A DNA stretch of 64,000 nt, from the NCBI RefSeq assembly GCF_000152845.1, contig NZ_CH902584.1, positions 2,369,680 to 2,433,679 of the forward strand, given 5' to 3'. This document shows, in pieces, positions 34,223 through 42,720 of the stretch (within the stretch, counting starts at the first letter, position 1; every line of letters begins with the position of its first letter). The notes beneath the pieces were generated by a model. The model searched no databases, was not told the DNA's origin, and saw nothing but the letters and a program-made list of their open reading frames with translations. A program made the position numbers and the translations under genes. The stretch comes from Roseovarius sp. 217 (GTDB taxonomy: Bacteria > Pseudomonadota > Alphaproteobacteria > Rhodobacterales > Rhodobacteraceae).

Positions 34223-35152
34223 ATGCAGGCGCTGTTTGAAATCATCCTGCCGGTCTTTTTGGTGATCGGCTTTGGCTATCTCGCGGTCTGGCGGCGCTGG
34301 TTCAGTCAGGCGGGTGTGGATGGTTTGATGAGTTTCACCCAGAAATTCGCCATTCCCTGTCTGCTCTTCACCGCCATATCGCGGCTCGATCTGGCGCAAA
34401 GTTTCGATTGGCGGCTGTTGCTCAGTTTCTACGTGGGGGCGAGTTCCGGCTTTGCGCTGGGCCTCTTTGGCGCGCGGCTGATCTTTGGTCGAACCTGGGA
34501 GGATTCGGTTGCCATCGGCTTTTGCTGCCTCTTTTCCAACTCGCTCTTGTTGGGCCTGCCGATCATGGAGCGCGCCTATGGGGCGGATGCTCTGGCCGCG
34601 AATTTCGCCATCATCGCGGTGCATTCGCCCTTTTGCTACGGCCTCGGCATCACCGTCATGGAAATCGTCAAAGCGCGTGGCACGGCGGGGCCGCAGGTGG
34701 CGGTCAAGGTGCTCAAGGCGATGTTTTCCAACACGCTGATCATGGGCGTGGCAGCCGGGTTTGTGGTCAACCTGTCGGGGCTGGTGCTGCCTTCGCCGGT
34801 GCAGCAGGGGCTAGACCTCATCGCACGCGCGGCACTTCCGGCCGCTCTATTCGGCTTGGGCGGTGTGTTGGTGCAATATCGACCCGAGGGCGATCTGCGC
34901 GTCATCCTCTACGTGTGCCTGATTTCGCTGGTGGCGCATCCGGCGATCACCTTTGGTCTTGGCCTGGGGCTCGGTTTGCCGGTTGAGGGCGTGCGTTCGG
35001 CGGTGGTGACGGCGGCGATGGCACCGGGGGTCAACGCCTATATCTTTGCCAATATCTATGGCCATGCCAAGCGGGTGGCGGCGTCGAGCGTGCTCTTGTC
35101 CACCGGACTGACGATTGTCACGGCCTGGGTTTGGTTGCAGGTTTTGCCCTGA
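34223..35152 (+). CDS. AEC-family (auxin-efflux-carrier-like) transporter
   Basis: A 309-residue inner-membrane protein with about ten hydrophobic segments, the AEC fold. Conserved patterns include FTQKFAIPCLLF near the N-terminus and SNSLLLGLPIMERAYG, and MAPGVNAYIFANIYG in the second half. Family members move organic acids such as malate; the substrate here is unknown. It begins 5 bp after the MBL gene, so it may be the last gene of the tmk operon. Its 3' end is followed by intergenic repeat A. Confidence 0.88.
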   Translation: MQALFEIILPVFLVIGFGYLAVWRRWFSQAGVDGLMSFTQKFAIPCLLFTAISRLDLAQSFDWRLLLSFYVGASSGFALGLFGARLIFGRTWEDSVAIGFCCLFSNSLLLGLPIMERAYGADALAANFAIIAVHSPFCYGLGITVMEIVKARGTAGPQVAVKVLKAMFSNTLIMGVAAGFVVNLSGLVLPSPVQQGLDLIARAALPAALFGLGGVLVQYRPEGDLRVILYVCLISLVAHPAITFGLGLGLGLPVEGVRSAVVTAAMAPGVNAYIFANIYGHAKRVAASSVLLSTGLTIVTAWVWLQVLP

Positions 35153-35168
35153 GGTAATGGCCTGCTGC

Positions 35169-35376
35169 TGACCTTGGCCCCAAGCGATGAGCCGCGCGGT
35201 CGCTGGGCCGGGGACTGGCGATGCAACGGCGGCAACTGCCACTTAATGCAAGCAAAGTCCGTATGACGTCAAAGAGATGCACTCCGTCTCAAAATCGCTA
35301 GGCCGCGGGACGGCCCAGCGATCGCGCGGCGCCCTTCGGGCTTGATTCCGCGCGTAAGCGCTTGGGGCCAACGTCA
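35169..35376 (+). repeat. dispersed structured intergenic element, copy A
   Basis: A 208-bp element in the tail-to-tail gap between the AEC and enolase-family genes. Ends: TGAC-n-TTGGCCCCAAGCG (35169-35186) and CGCTTGGGGCCAA-n-GTCA (35359-35376). Inner stem: 35192-35209 pairs with 35312-35329 with one wobble. Small hairpin: GCCC-TTC-GGGC at 35331-35341. The sequence outside the right end, up to about 35395, is also shared with copies B and C. The rest of the gap 35153-35397 shows nothing else. Confidence 0.8.
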
Positions 35377-35397
35377 TCTCTAGACCAAAACCTGCCC

Positions 35398-36630
35398 TCA
35401 CTCATCCTCAGGCGGCGCACCCCCGACAAAGCTGTTACCATTGACGTAATCACAAGGCGCTTCCTGCATCTCCAAATGCAATCCGGTGCCACGATAGGGA
35501 TTTGCCCGCGCCAGATCCTCATCCACCTCGATACCCAAACCGGGGTTTTCCGGCGGGGTGATGAACCCGCCCTCGACCCGGATGCTCCCCTTGATCAGCG
35601 CGTCATGAAACGGTGTCTCGATGCATTCGCACATCAAGAGATTGGGGATGGAAGCGGCAAAACTCACATTGGCGGCCCATTCCACCGGCCCGGCATAGAG
35701 ATGCGGTGCCATTTGCGCATTGTAGACCTCGGCCATCGCGGCGACCTTTTTCATCTCCCAGATGCCGCCCGCGCGGCCCAGCGCCGGTTGCAGGATCGCG
35801 GCCGCCCCATCGCGCAGGATGGGGGCAAACTCTGCCTTGGTGGTCAGCCGCTCGCCAGTGGCCACGGGGATACGCACAGCGCGCGCCACCTGTGCCATCG
35901 CAGCGACATTGTCTGGCGGCACCGGCTCTTCGTACCAGAGCGGTGAATAGGGCTCGAGCGCCTGACCCAAACGGATTGCGCCCGCGGTGGTGAACTGCCC
36001 ATGCGTGCCAAAGAGCAGGTCCGCCTTGTTGCCGACGGCGGCGCGGATCGCCCGGCAAAATTCCACCGAGAGCGAAATATCCGTCATTGCGGGCATATGG
36101 CCACCGCGCAGGGTGTAGGGGCCAGCGGGATCAAACTTGATCGCCGTGTACCCACGCGCGACGCAGTCTTTGGCGCTTTCGGCGGCCATGTCGGGCGAGG
36201 TCCAAAATTCTGCAACGGGGTGAAGGGGCAGGGGGTAGAGATAGGTGTAGGCGCGGATGCGGGGGTTCATCTTGCCCCCCAAGAGCGCCCAGACGGGGCG
36301 TCCGCGCGCCTTGCCCAGGATGTCCCAACAGGCGATTTCCAGCCCCGAGAACGCACCGATGGTGGTGGGGTCCGGACGCTGCGTAAAGCCGGAAGAATAG
36401 ACGCGGCGGAACATGAGTTCGATATTCTCAGGGTTTTCCCCGGCCATGTGGCGGGCGAACACATCCTCGACTACCGCGCGCATGGCCTCGGGCCCGACGC
36501 TGGCAGCATAGCATTCCCCCCATCCCGTGAGGCCGGTATCGGTGGTTACTTTGACCAGTATCCAGTAGCGCCCGCCCCAGCCGGGTGCTGGGGGCGCGGT
36601 CACGATGATGTCAAGGTCTCTGAGCTTCAT
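35398..36630 (-). CDS. mandelate racemase/muconate-lactonizing (enolase) family enzyme
   Basis: A 410-residue enolase-superfamily enzyme. The N-terminal capping domain is at about 1-125. In the TIM barrel, acid-base and metal residues appear in AIKFDPAG, LLFGTHGQF, WYEEPVPPDN and VATGERLTTKAEF, with HLYAGPVEWAAN at the end of the barrel. Such enzymes dehydrate or cycloisomerise sugar acids. I cannot assign the substrate. The start is the ATG at 36630 after AGGATG. It precedes no other gene closely, but the next minus-strand genes up to 40114 also look catabolic. Confidence 0.88.
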   Translation of the reverse strand: MKLRDLDIIVTAPPAPGWGGRYWILVKVTTDTGLTGWGECYAASVGPEAMRAVVEDVFARHMAGENPENIELMFRRVYSSGFTQRPDPTTIGAFSGLEIACWDILGKARGRPVWALLGGKMNPRIRAYTYLYPLPLHPVAEFWTSPDMAAESAKDCVARGYTAIKFDPAGPYTLRGGHMPAMTDISLSVEFCRAIRAAVGNKADLLFGTHGQFTTAGAIRLGQALEPYSPLWYEEPVPPDNVAAMAQVARAVRIPVATGERLTTKAEFAPILRDGAAAILQPALGRAGGIWEMKKVAAMAEVYNAQMAPHLYAGPVEWAANVSFAASIPNLLMCECIETPFHDALIKGSIRVEGGFITPPENPGLGIEVDEDLARANPYRGTGLHLEMQEAPCDYVNGNSFVGGAPPEDE

Positions 36631-36813
36631 GGGTGCATCCTGTAAGGTGTCAAGAGCGTGGGTTTGCAAGGTCGGACCGGGGGCCAGCCCCTCGGTCCCC
36701 GCGGTATTTGAGGCCAGATGACTGGCAGACTGTCGCATTCGATGAGAGGGCGGCGGGCGTTGATCCTTGGTGCAGGTGACCCGGATTCGCGCGCCACCGC
36801 AAGCGGGTTTCAG

Positions 36814-37614
36814 TCAGGCGGGGTCGATATGCCCGGTGGCCTGCAGGAACGTGGTCAGCAGACGCGCATAGTCGCCCGGTTGGTCCACCGGCGGCACATG
36901 CCCGGTGCGGCGCATCAGCTCGAACCGTGAGCCGGGGATCAGGTCCACGGTTTCACGCACGAGGTCGGGCGGGGTCGAGCCATCCTCGGCCCCGGCAATG
37001 CCCAGCGTGGGCAGGCGCAGGCCAGAGGTGGGCGTGTAGAAATCTGTGCCCGATATAGCGGCGGCGCAGCCGGCATAGCCTTCGGGGTCATGCTGGCATA
37101 GGCGCTCGAACCAAGGCAGATGCTTATTCTCCTTGAGATAGGCGCGCGTGAACCAGCGCTCGCATGATCCGCGTGCGAGGTCCGCCATACCGCCCGGATT
37201 ACGCGCCGTGGCGATGCGCTCGGCCCAGAGCTTGGGCGTGCCGATCTTGGCCCCGGTATTGGACAGCACCATCGCGCGGATCAGGTCGGGGCGTTTCACC
37301 GCCAGCCCCTGCGCCACCATCCCGCCGATGGAAAGGCCCACGAACATGGCGTCATTGATGCCCAGATGATCCATCAGCCGCTCGGCATCGCGGATCAGTG
37401 CGCCCATCGTATAGGGGGCAGGCGGGCAGGAGGATTGCCCATGCCCGCGCGCATCATAGCGGATGATCCGCAGGCCGGGCGGCAAGAGCGGCACCACCGC
37501 ATCCCAGAGAAACGTGCCGGTGCCCAGCGCATGGGCAAAGACGATGGGCGCGCCCTCGGGGTCGCCCTCGTCGAGGTAATGCAGGGTCACATCATCCAGA
37601 TCGAGAAAGGCCAT
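36814..37614 (-). CDS. alpha/beta hydrolase, PcaD-like
   Basis: A 266-residue alpha/beta-hydrolase resembling 3-oxoadipate enol-lactonase. The nucleophile is S95 in VGLSIGG. The acid lies in the GAEDGSTPP loop, and the catalytic histidine is in RTGHVPP. YDARGHGQSS is the oxyanion-region motif. It is the last gene of a four-gene minus-strand unit (HAD, hydrolase, dehydratase, hydrolase) with gaps of 9 bp or overlaps. Without other protocatechuate genes nearby, pcaD function is not proved. Confidence 0.82.
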   Translation of the reverse strand: MAFLDLDDVTLHYLDEGDPEGAPIVFAHALGTGTFLWDAVVPLLPPGLRIIRYDARGHGQSSCPPAPYTMGALIRDAERLMDHLGINDAMFVGLSIGGMVAQGLAVKRPDLIRAMVLSNTGAKIGTPKLWAERIATARNPGGMADLARGSCERWFTRAYLKENKHLPWFERLCQHDPEGYAGCAAAISGTDFYTPTSGLRLPTLGIAGAEDGSTPPDLVRETVDLIPGSRFELMRRTGHVPPVDQPGDYARLLTTFLQATGHIDPA

Positions 37615-37623
37615 GATCCCCTC

Positions 37624-38598
37624 TCAGGCAAAGCGCGCAAGCGCGTCTTGGAACACATCCGCATCGACATTGCCGCCCGAAATGGTGAGAAACACCGCGT
37701 CGCCCGCGATCTGATCGGCACGAAAGAGGGCGGCGGCCAGCGCCACGGCACCCCCCGGTTCCGCCACCAGCTTGAGCCGGGAAAAGGCCAGCGCCATGGC
37801 GTGCAGCGCCTCATCTTCGGTCACGACCAGCCCCGGACCGCAGAGCCGCCGCATGATCGGAAAGGTGAGGTTCCCCGGCTGCGGTGTGACGATGGCATCG
37901 CAGAGACTGCCCGAGGTCCGGGCGTTGCGTTCGATCTGCCCCGATGCCAGCGATCGGGCGGCGTCGTCGAACCCCTCCGGCTCACAGGGCCGTGCGCGCA
38001 GGCCCGGCGCGTCCGCCTCAAGCGCCAGAGCGATGCCCGAGGTCAGACCGCCCCCGCCGCAACAGACCAGCACATCGGCGCGGGTGATGCCCATGGCCGC
38101 TGCATCCTCGGCAATCTCAAGCCCGATGGTGCCTTGGCCTGCGATCACCTGTGGCTCGTCATAGGGCTTGATCAGCGTCAGACCGCGCTCAGCACTCAGC
38201 GCCGCCCCGATGGCATCGCGATCCTCGGTTGCGCGCTCATAGAGCACCACTTCGGCCCCCAGCGCACGGGTGTTGTCGATCTTCATGCGCGGCGCGTCCG
38301 ACGGCATGATGATCACGCTTGGCACACCAAATTGCCGCGCCGCGAGCGCCACGCCCTGCGCATGGTTACCAGAGGAAAAGGCGATCACGCCCCGTGCGCG
38401 GGTCGCTGCATCCAGCGCCGAAACAGCCGAGCGCGCCCCGCGATACTTGAAGCTGCCGGTATGTTGCAGGCACTCGGGTTTGACAAAGACGCGCCGTCCG
38501 GCGATCTCGTCGAGAAAGGGCGAAGACAAGAGCGGCGTGCGCCTTGCATGGCCAGCAAGGCGGCTGGCGGCGGCGCGGATCATCGTAATGTCGGTCAT
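37624..38598 (-). CDS. threonine/serine dehydratase-like PLP enzyme
   Basis: A 324-residue fold-type II PLP enzyme. The Schiff-base lysine is K51 in TGSFKYRGA; the phosphate-binding loop is CCGGGGLTSG; SSGNHAQGVALAA matches the substrate loop. It lacks the C-terminal regulatory domain of IlvA, so it resembles catabolic threonine or 3-hydroxyaspartate dehydratases. It starts 4 bp inside the preceding hydrolase gene (ATGA) and is followed after 9 bp by the PcaD-like gene. It probably releases ammonia from a hydroxy amino acid. Confidence 0.88.
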   Translation of the reverse strand: MTDITMIRAAASRLAGHARRTPLLSSPFLDEIAGRRVFVKPECLQHTGSFKYRGARSAVSALDAATRARGVIAFSSGNHAQGVALAARQFGVPSVIIMPSDAPRMKIDNTRALGAEVVLYERATEDRDAIGAALSAERGLTLIKPYDEPQVIAGQGTIGLEIAEDAAAMGITRADVLVCCGGGGLTSGIALALEADAPGLRARPCEPEGFDDAARSLASGQIERNARTSGSLCDAIVTPQPGNLTFPIMRRLCGPGLVVTEDEALHAMALAFSRLKLVAEPGGAVALAAALFRADQIAGDAVFLTISGGNVDADVFQDALARFA

Positions 38599-39428
38599 TT
38601 CATCTGGTCCAAGAGGGCGCGAATGGCGCCGAGGGATTGCGGTTCATCGAGAAAGGGCACATGGCCTCGGTCGGGCACGGTGGCGGTGATGAGGTCCGGG
38701 TGACGCTCTTGCATTTTCGCAAAGGTCTCAAGGCTTAAAAGATCGGAATTCGCCCCCCGGATCGCGGCGGTGGGAATATCCCGCAGCGCATCGAACAATT
38801 GCCAGAGGTCCACCGCCTCGCCAGCCCCCGCTTGGCCCACCAGCGCATCACGGAGCCGTGCGTCATAGCGCAGGCCAAGACCGCCCCCCGGTTTTTCATA
38901 GAACATGAAGCCCGCCTGTTGACGCCAGCGTTCCAGTGGCACGCCGGGAAAACCTTTGGCATGGACATGGGCGAGAGCGGCGGCGCAACTGTCCAGATCG
39001 GGTTGCGCCGGCTCGCGCCCCACGTAATCCATGATCCGCTCGATCCCGATGGGCGCCACCTCTGGCCCGATGTCATTGAGCACGACACCGCGCAGGCGTG
39101 CGGGATGCCCATAGGCCAGCGCCATGGCAATCAGCCCGCCGCGCGAGGTGCCGATCAGCGTGACACGCTCCAGCCCCAGATGATCCATCAATTCAATAGC
39201 GTCCTGCCCTTCGCGCAGGATGTTGTAGGACATGAAATCGGGCGCATACTCGGATTGCCCGCGCCCGCGATAATCCATGCAGATCAAACGATTGCCTGCG
39301 AGATGCGGCGCGACAAAGCTGAAATCGGCGCTGTTGCGCGTGAGCCCCGCAAGGCAGAGGATCGGCGCGCCGGTCCCCTCATCGGTATAATAAAGCGAGA
39401 CGCCGTCAGAGGTGGTAAACCGCCCCAT
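38595..39428 (-). CDS. alpha/beta hydrolase
   Basis: A 277-residue alpha/beta-hydrolase. The nucleophile is S95 in IGTSRGG; MDYRGRGQSEY carries the structural motif; the catalytic histidine is in DRGHVPFLDEP. The start at 39428 overlaps the stop of the HAD gene by one base (TGATG), and its end overlaps the dehydratase by 4 bp, so the four genes form one transcript. Substrate unknown; ester, lactone or C-C bond cleavage are all possible. Confidence 0.85.
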   Translation of the reverse strand: MGRFTTSDGVSLYYTDEGTGAPILCLAGLTRNSADFSFVAPHLAGNRLICMDYRGRGQSEYAPDFMSYNILREGQDAIELMDHLGLERVTLIGTSRGGLIAMALAYGHPARLRGVVLNDIGPEVAPIGIERIMDYVGREPAQPDLDSCAAALAHVHAKGFPGVPLERWRQQAGFMFYEKPGGGLGLRYDARLRDALVGQAGAGEAVDLWQLFDALRDIPTAAIRGANSDLLSLETFAKMQERHPDLITATVPDRGHVPFLDEPQSLGAIRALLDQMK

Positions 39429-40114
39429 CAGCCGCGCGCCAGATCGGGAATGCCGGTCAGGTCGCGCAACTGGTGGCGCGGCGTGGCGGGCAGGCGGTCC
39501 ACCGGATCGCCCGCGCGGTTGACCCATGCGGTCGCGAACCCATAGCCCGCGGCGGCACAGGCATCCCAGCCATTCGAAGACACGAAGAGCACCTCGTCGG
39601 GCGCGCAGCCAAACCGCTGCCCCACCAGATCATAGACCACGCGCGCGGGTTTGAAGATGCCCACGCTCTCGACCGAGAGCACATCGTCGAGCACATCGCC
39701 AATCCCGGCGGATTTTACCGCCCCCTGCAACATATCCGGCGCGCCGTTCGAGAGGATGGCGGTGTTCATCCCCGCCGCTTTCAGCGCGCCCAGCATGGCG
39801 GGCACTTCTGCATAGGCTTCCAACTCCCAATAGAGCTGCAAGAGCCGGTCGCGCAGCGCGGTATCGCCGTGCAATCCCTCCGATTCCAGCGCCCAATCGA
39901 GCCCGTCCTGAGTGACCTGCCAGAACCCTGTGTGTTGCCCCATGACCGCACGCAGCCAAGTGTACTGCAACTGCTTCAGCCGCCATTTTTCGGCAATTGC
40001 GGGCCAGTGTTTGGCAAATCGCTCGCGCCCCGGCTCGGTTGCGGCATTGCGCGCGGCGGCTGCCACATCAAACAGCGTGCCATAGGCATCAAAAATGCAG
40101 GTGGTGATCGGCAT
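39428..40114 (-). CDS. haloacid dehalogenase type II (HAD superfamily)
   Basis: A 228-residue HAD hydrolase of the L-2-haloacid dehalogenase kind. The nucleophile is D9 (CIFDAYGTLFD). ILSNGAPDML supplies the Ser/Asn of motif II, IFKPARVVYDL the motif III lysine, and FVSSNGWDACAA the motif IV aspartate. YTWLRAVMG matches the family's substrate-pocket helix. It is the first gene of the four-gene catabolic operon. Dehalogenation of 2-haloacids is the family reaction; the natural substrate may differ. Confidence 0.87.
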   Translation of the reverse strand: MPITTCIFDAYGTLFDVAAAARNAATEPGRERFAKHWPAIAEKWRLKQLQYTWLRAVMGQHTGFWQVTQDGLDWALESEGLHGDTALRDRLLQLYWELEAYAEVPAMLGALKAAGMNTAILSNGAPDMLQGAVKSAGIGDVLDDVLSVESVGIFKPARVVYDLVGQRFGCAPDEVLFVSSNGWDACAAAGYGFATAWVNRAGDPVDRLPATPRHQLRDLTGIPDLARG

Positions 40115-40339
40115 GGTCTCGTATCCCCCTTGGTGATCGCGCGCAGACTGTCATGGAACGGCAGGGGCGAAAAGACCCCACGCGCGCACGAGGCTGTGAG
40201 GGACCGGGCCGCAATTTCAGGAGTCGGTTTGCAAATCGGGACCGGCGTCGCTAAATTAGAGGGCAGTCGCACCAAGCACCCGCGCAGATCTTGCGTGGCC
40301 TTGCAAACTCATCCCCCTTCCAAACAGATTGGAGATCCA

Positions 40340-40768
40340 ATGACGCAGGTCAAACCGGGCGATACTGTCCGCATTCACTACACCGGCACGCTGGCCGATG
40401 GCGCAACGTTTGATTCGAGCGCCGGACGTGATCCGCTCGAATTCACCGTAGGCTCTGGCCAGATCATTCCCGGCCTTGATGCCGCGATTACCGGCATGAC
40501 TGTGGGCGACAAGAAAACCGTCGAAGTGCCCGCCGACATGGCCTATGGCCAGCCCGATCCAAGCGCCCAACAGGCGGTGCCGCGCGCCGAGATTCCAGCG
40601 GATATCCCGCTCGATTTGGGCACTCAGTTGCAGATGCAGACACCGCAGGGTCAGGTGTTGCCGGTGACTGTGGTCGACGTGACAGATCAAGAGGTCGTGC
40701 TTGATGCCAACCACCCCCTGGCAGGCAAGGATTTGACCTTTGCCATCGAACTGGTCGAAATCGCCTGA
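40340..40768 (+). CDS. FKBP-type peptidyl-prolyl isomerase (SlyD-like)
   Basis: A 142-residue cis-trans prolyl isomerase and chaperone. It has the FKBP core (VRIHYTGTLADGATFDSSAGRDPLEFTVGSGQIIPGLDAAITGM in family terms) and the inserted-flap region (PADMAYGQPDPSAQQAVP...LGTQLQ), ending NHPLAGKDLTFAIELVEI. These are signatures of the SlyD/FkpB group. The His-rich metal-binding tail of E. coli SlyD is absent. The ATG at 40340 follows GGAGATCCA. It is monocistronic and ends next to repeat B. Confidence 0.92.
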   Translation: MTQVKPGDTVRIHYTGTLADGATFDSSAGRDPLEFTVGSGQIIPGLDAAITGMTVGDKKTVEVPADMAYGQPDPSAQQAVPRAEIPADIPLDLGTQLQMQTPQGQVLPVTVVDVTDQEVVLDANHPLAGKDLTFAIELVEIA

Positions 40769-40831
40769 GTGCGAATGCGCTGTGCCCAGCGCGTGCGGTT
40801 CAGAAAGAGTGCGGGGGTGTTGGTCTGTTGC

Positions 40832-41084
40832 TGACATTGGTCCCAATTGATGAGCCGCGCGGTCGCTGGGCCGGGGACTAGCGATGCAACGGCGGCAACT
40901 GCCACTTAATGCAAGCAAAGTCCGTATGACTTTAAAGAGATGCACTCCATCTCAAAATCGCTAGGCCGTCACGCCGAAGGCGTGCCGAGAAAAAGCGGCG
41001 CATCTTCGGTGCGACGGACGGCCCAGCGATCGCGCGGCGCCCTTCGGGCTTGGTTCCGCGCGTAAGCGCTTGGGACCAAAGTCC
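40832..41084 (+). repeat. dispersed structured intergenic element, copy B
   Basis: A 253-bp element in the tail-to-tail gap between the FKBP and quinone-reductase genes. Ends: TGAC-n-TTGGTCCCAA (40832-40846) and TTGGGACCAA-n-GTCC (41070-41084). The T/A pair replaces the C/G pair of copy A. Inner stem: 40855-40872 with 41020-41037. Hairpin: GCCC-TTC-GGGC at 41039-41049. Compared with A it carries an extra ~45 bp that itself contains a hairpin-like sequence (near 40968-41015). The rest of the gap 40769-41109 is featureless. Confidence 0.8.
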
Positions 41085-41109
41085 GCTTCAGGCCAAACCC
41101 GGCCCCGTC

Positions 41110-42099
41110 TCACCCGATATCGAGCAAAACGGCACCCGCGCGCCCGGGCGTCATCACCGCCTCATGGGCTGCGGCGCAGTCTGACAGCGGGTAATGCGCC
41201 GCGATCTCGGGGCGCAACGTGCCGGCCTCCAGTGCTGCATGAAGGCGTGCGATGGCGGCCTCGCGCGCGGCGTCGGGTAGAATGTAGATCAATGTGATGT
41301 CGATCTTGAGCGCCTTGAAGAGAAACGGCCCAAAGGGCAGGGTCGGGGTCATCTCCTTGCCCGAGCCATAGGCGGCGATGGTCCCATTGGGGGCCATGAC
41401 CTCGGCCAAAAGGCTGGCGTTCTGGCCAAACTCGACCTCTATGGCGCGGGTCACACCGCGCCCGTCTGTGGCTGCGAGAATCTGGGCCGCCAGATCAAGG
41501 CTGGCATAGTCGAACACATGCGCGGCCCCGGCGGCGCGCACCCGCTCCATCGCGGGGGCGGAACAGGTGGCGATCACCTGTGCTCCGGCGGCCCGCGCCA
41601 ATTGAACGGCGGTATGTCCCACCGCGCCAGCACCACCTGAAATCAGGATCGTTTGCCCCGCAACATCGCCGTCGCCAAACACGGTCTGCGCAGCGGTCAG
41701 CCCGGGAATCCCCAAGGTCGCGCCAACCTCAAACGAGACACCGTCGGGCAGCGGCACAGCTTGGGCGGCGGGCAGGGCGATGAATTCGGCGGCGGTGCCA
41801 TGGCTGCGCTGCCACTGGCCATTCCAGATCCACACCCGTTGACCGATGCGACCGGGGTTCACGCCTTGGCCCACAGCCTCAATCACGCCAGCCCCGTCGG
41901 AATGGGGTATGATTCGCGGAAAGGCGGGTTTGATCACGCCCGGACGCGTGCCGGCCCGCGCCTTGGCATCCGATGGATTGACCCCGGACAGGCGCAGCCG
42001 CACCAGAACCTCGCCCGCGCTTGGCACAGGCGTCGGCACATCGCCAAGGCTCAGAACGTCGTGCGGCGCACCAAAGGCCGCGTAGCTGACAGCACGCAT
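41110..42099 (-). CDS. NADPH:quinone reductase-like zinc-free MDR oxidoreductase
   Basis: A 329-residue medium-chain dehydrogenase/reductase. The N-terminal GroES-like domain has GVNPSDAKARAG and IPHSDGAGVIEAVG. The Rossmann domain has SGGAGAVGHTAVQLARAAGAQVIAT. Zinc-ligand cysteines are absent, as in quinone oxidoreductases. I start it at ATG 42099 (MRAVSYAAFG). A GTG at 42114 that overlaps the irr stop (GTGA) is an alternative that would couple the two genes. It probably reduces quinones or reactive aldehydes; cotranscription with irr hints at an iron or redox stress link. Confidence 0.87.
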   Translation of the reverse strand: MRAVSYAAFGAPHDVLSLGDVPTPVPSAGEVLVRLRLSGVNPSDAKARAGTRPGVIKPAFPRIIPHSDGAGVIEAVGQGVNPGRIGQRVWIWNGQWQRSHGTAAEFIALPAAQAVPLPDGVSFEVGATLGIPGLTAAQTVFGDGDVAGQTILISGGAGAVGHTAVQLARAAGAQVIATCSAPAMERVRAAGAAHVFDYASLDLAAQILAATDGRGVTRAIEVEFGQNASLLAEVMAPNGTIAAYGSGKEMTPTLPFGPFLFKALKIDITLIYILPDAAREAAIARLHAALEAGTLRPEIAAHYPLSDCAAAHEAVMTPGRAGAVLLDIG

Positions 42100-42110
42100 G
42101 CTGCGCGGGA

Positions 42111-42560
42111 TCACTTGGTCCGGCGCAGACGGATCACAACATCGACGGCGGTGATCTCTGCCCCGTCCGGGGCTTTGGGCAGGCGGGTGATTTCCAACTC
42201 GCTTGCCGGGGCATCGCTCAGACGGTTCTCGTCTTCCCAGTAAAAATGCGGGTGATCGACAGTATTGGTGTCAAAATAGCTCTTGGAGCCGTCTACCGTC
42301 ACCTCTTGCAGCAATCCGGCGTCGCAAAAGGCGCGCAGAGTGTTGTAGACGGTCGCCAAGGACACTGCGTCCTCGCCGTTTTGGGCATCGGCATAGAGGC
42401 TCTCGGCGGTGACATGACGATGCTGGCCGTCACCGATCAGCAGCGTGGCCAAGGTCACGCGTTGCCGGGTGGGGCGCAGCCCTGCATCTGAGAGCCATTT
42501 GGCGGCAACCGATCCTGCCGGTGTGGTCATCGTCGCATATGCTGTCATTGTCTCGTTCAT
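42111..42560 (-). CDS. irr: Irr, heme-responsive Fur-family regulator
   Basis: A 149-residue Fur-superfamily regulator. The winged helix (LRPTRQRVTLATLLIGDGQHRHVTAESLY in family terms, and SLATVYNTLRAF) is followed by the dimerisation domain with TVDHPHFYWEDENRLSD. The HxH-type site replaces the zinc-finger cysteines of Fur, a feature of Irr. Irr controls heme and iron genes in alphaproteobacteria. It is divergent from fabA, the conserved arrangement in Rhodobacterales, and shares a 160-bp promoter region with it. Confidence 0.92.
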   Translation of the reverse strand: MNETMTAYATMTTPAGSVAAKWLSDAGLRPTRQRVTLATLLIGDGQHRHVTAESLYADAQNGEDAVSLATVYNTLRAFCDAGLLQEVTVDGSKSYFDTNTVDHPHFYWEDENRLSDAPASELEITRLPKAPDGAEITAVDVVIRLRRTK

Positions 42561-42618
42561 CCCATGTTTCTAGCAATATAGGGCCTCGGGGGGGGCAGTT
42601 TCAAATAAAATCCATTTA

Positions 42619-42670
42619 CCAGCAAAAGGGGGTGCGGTGATGTCGCAGGCTTGCATGCGCCTTTTGCTGG
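42619..42670 (+). promoter_or_regulatory. 11-bp inverted repeat between irr and fabA
   Basis: CCAGCAAAAGG (42619-42629) and CCTTTTGCTGG (42660-42670) are perfect complements, 30 bp apart. The second arm lies 50 bp before the fabA start. It could form an RNA hairpin in the fabA leader or bind a dimeric regulator. Confidence 0.5.
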
Positions 42671-42720
42671 ATGCTAGAGGGGGGCGACGACCGGTATTTG
42701 CAATGAAAGGGGCCGCCTGA

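Noticed and set aside
34847-35242. Minus-strand frame with a peptide like TARLIxW that recurs at 40687-40905 and, on the plus strand, near 59800-59870.
   Set aside because: The similarity comes from the repeated structured DNA elements A, B and C. The frames start and stop in unrelated flanks, and the pattern of change favours base pairing, not protein.
37366-38703. Long open frame on the plus strand across the dehydratase and hydrolase genes.
   Set aside because: It lies opposite two well-supported genes with catalytic motifs, and its protein has arginine-rich random composition.
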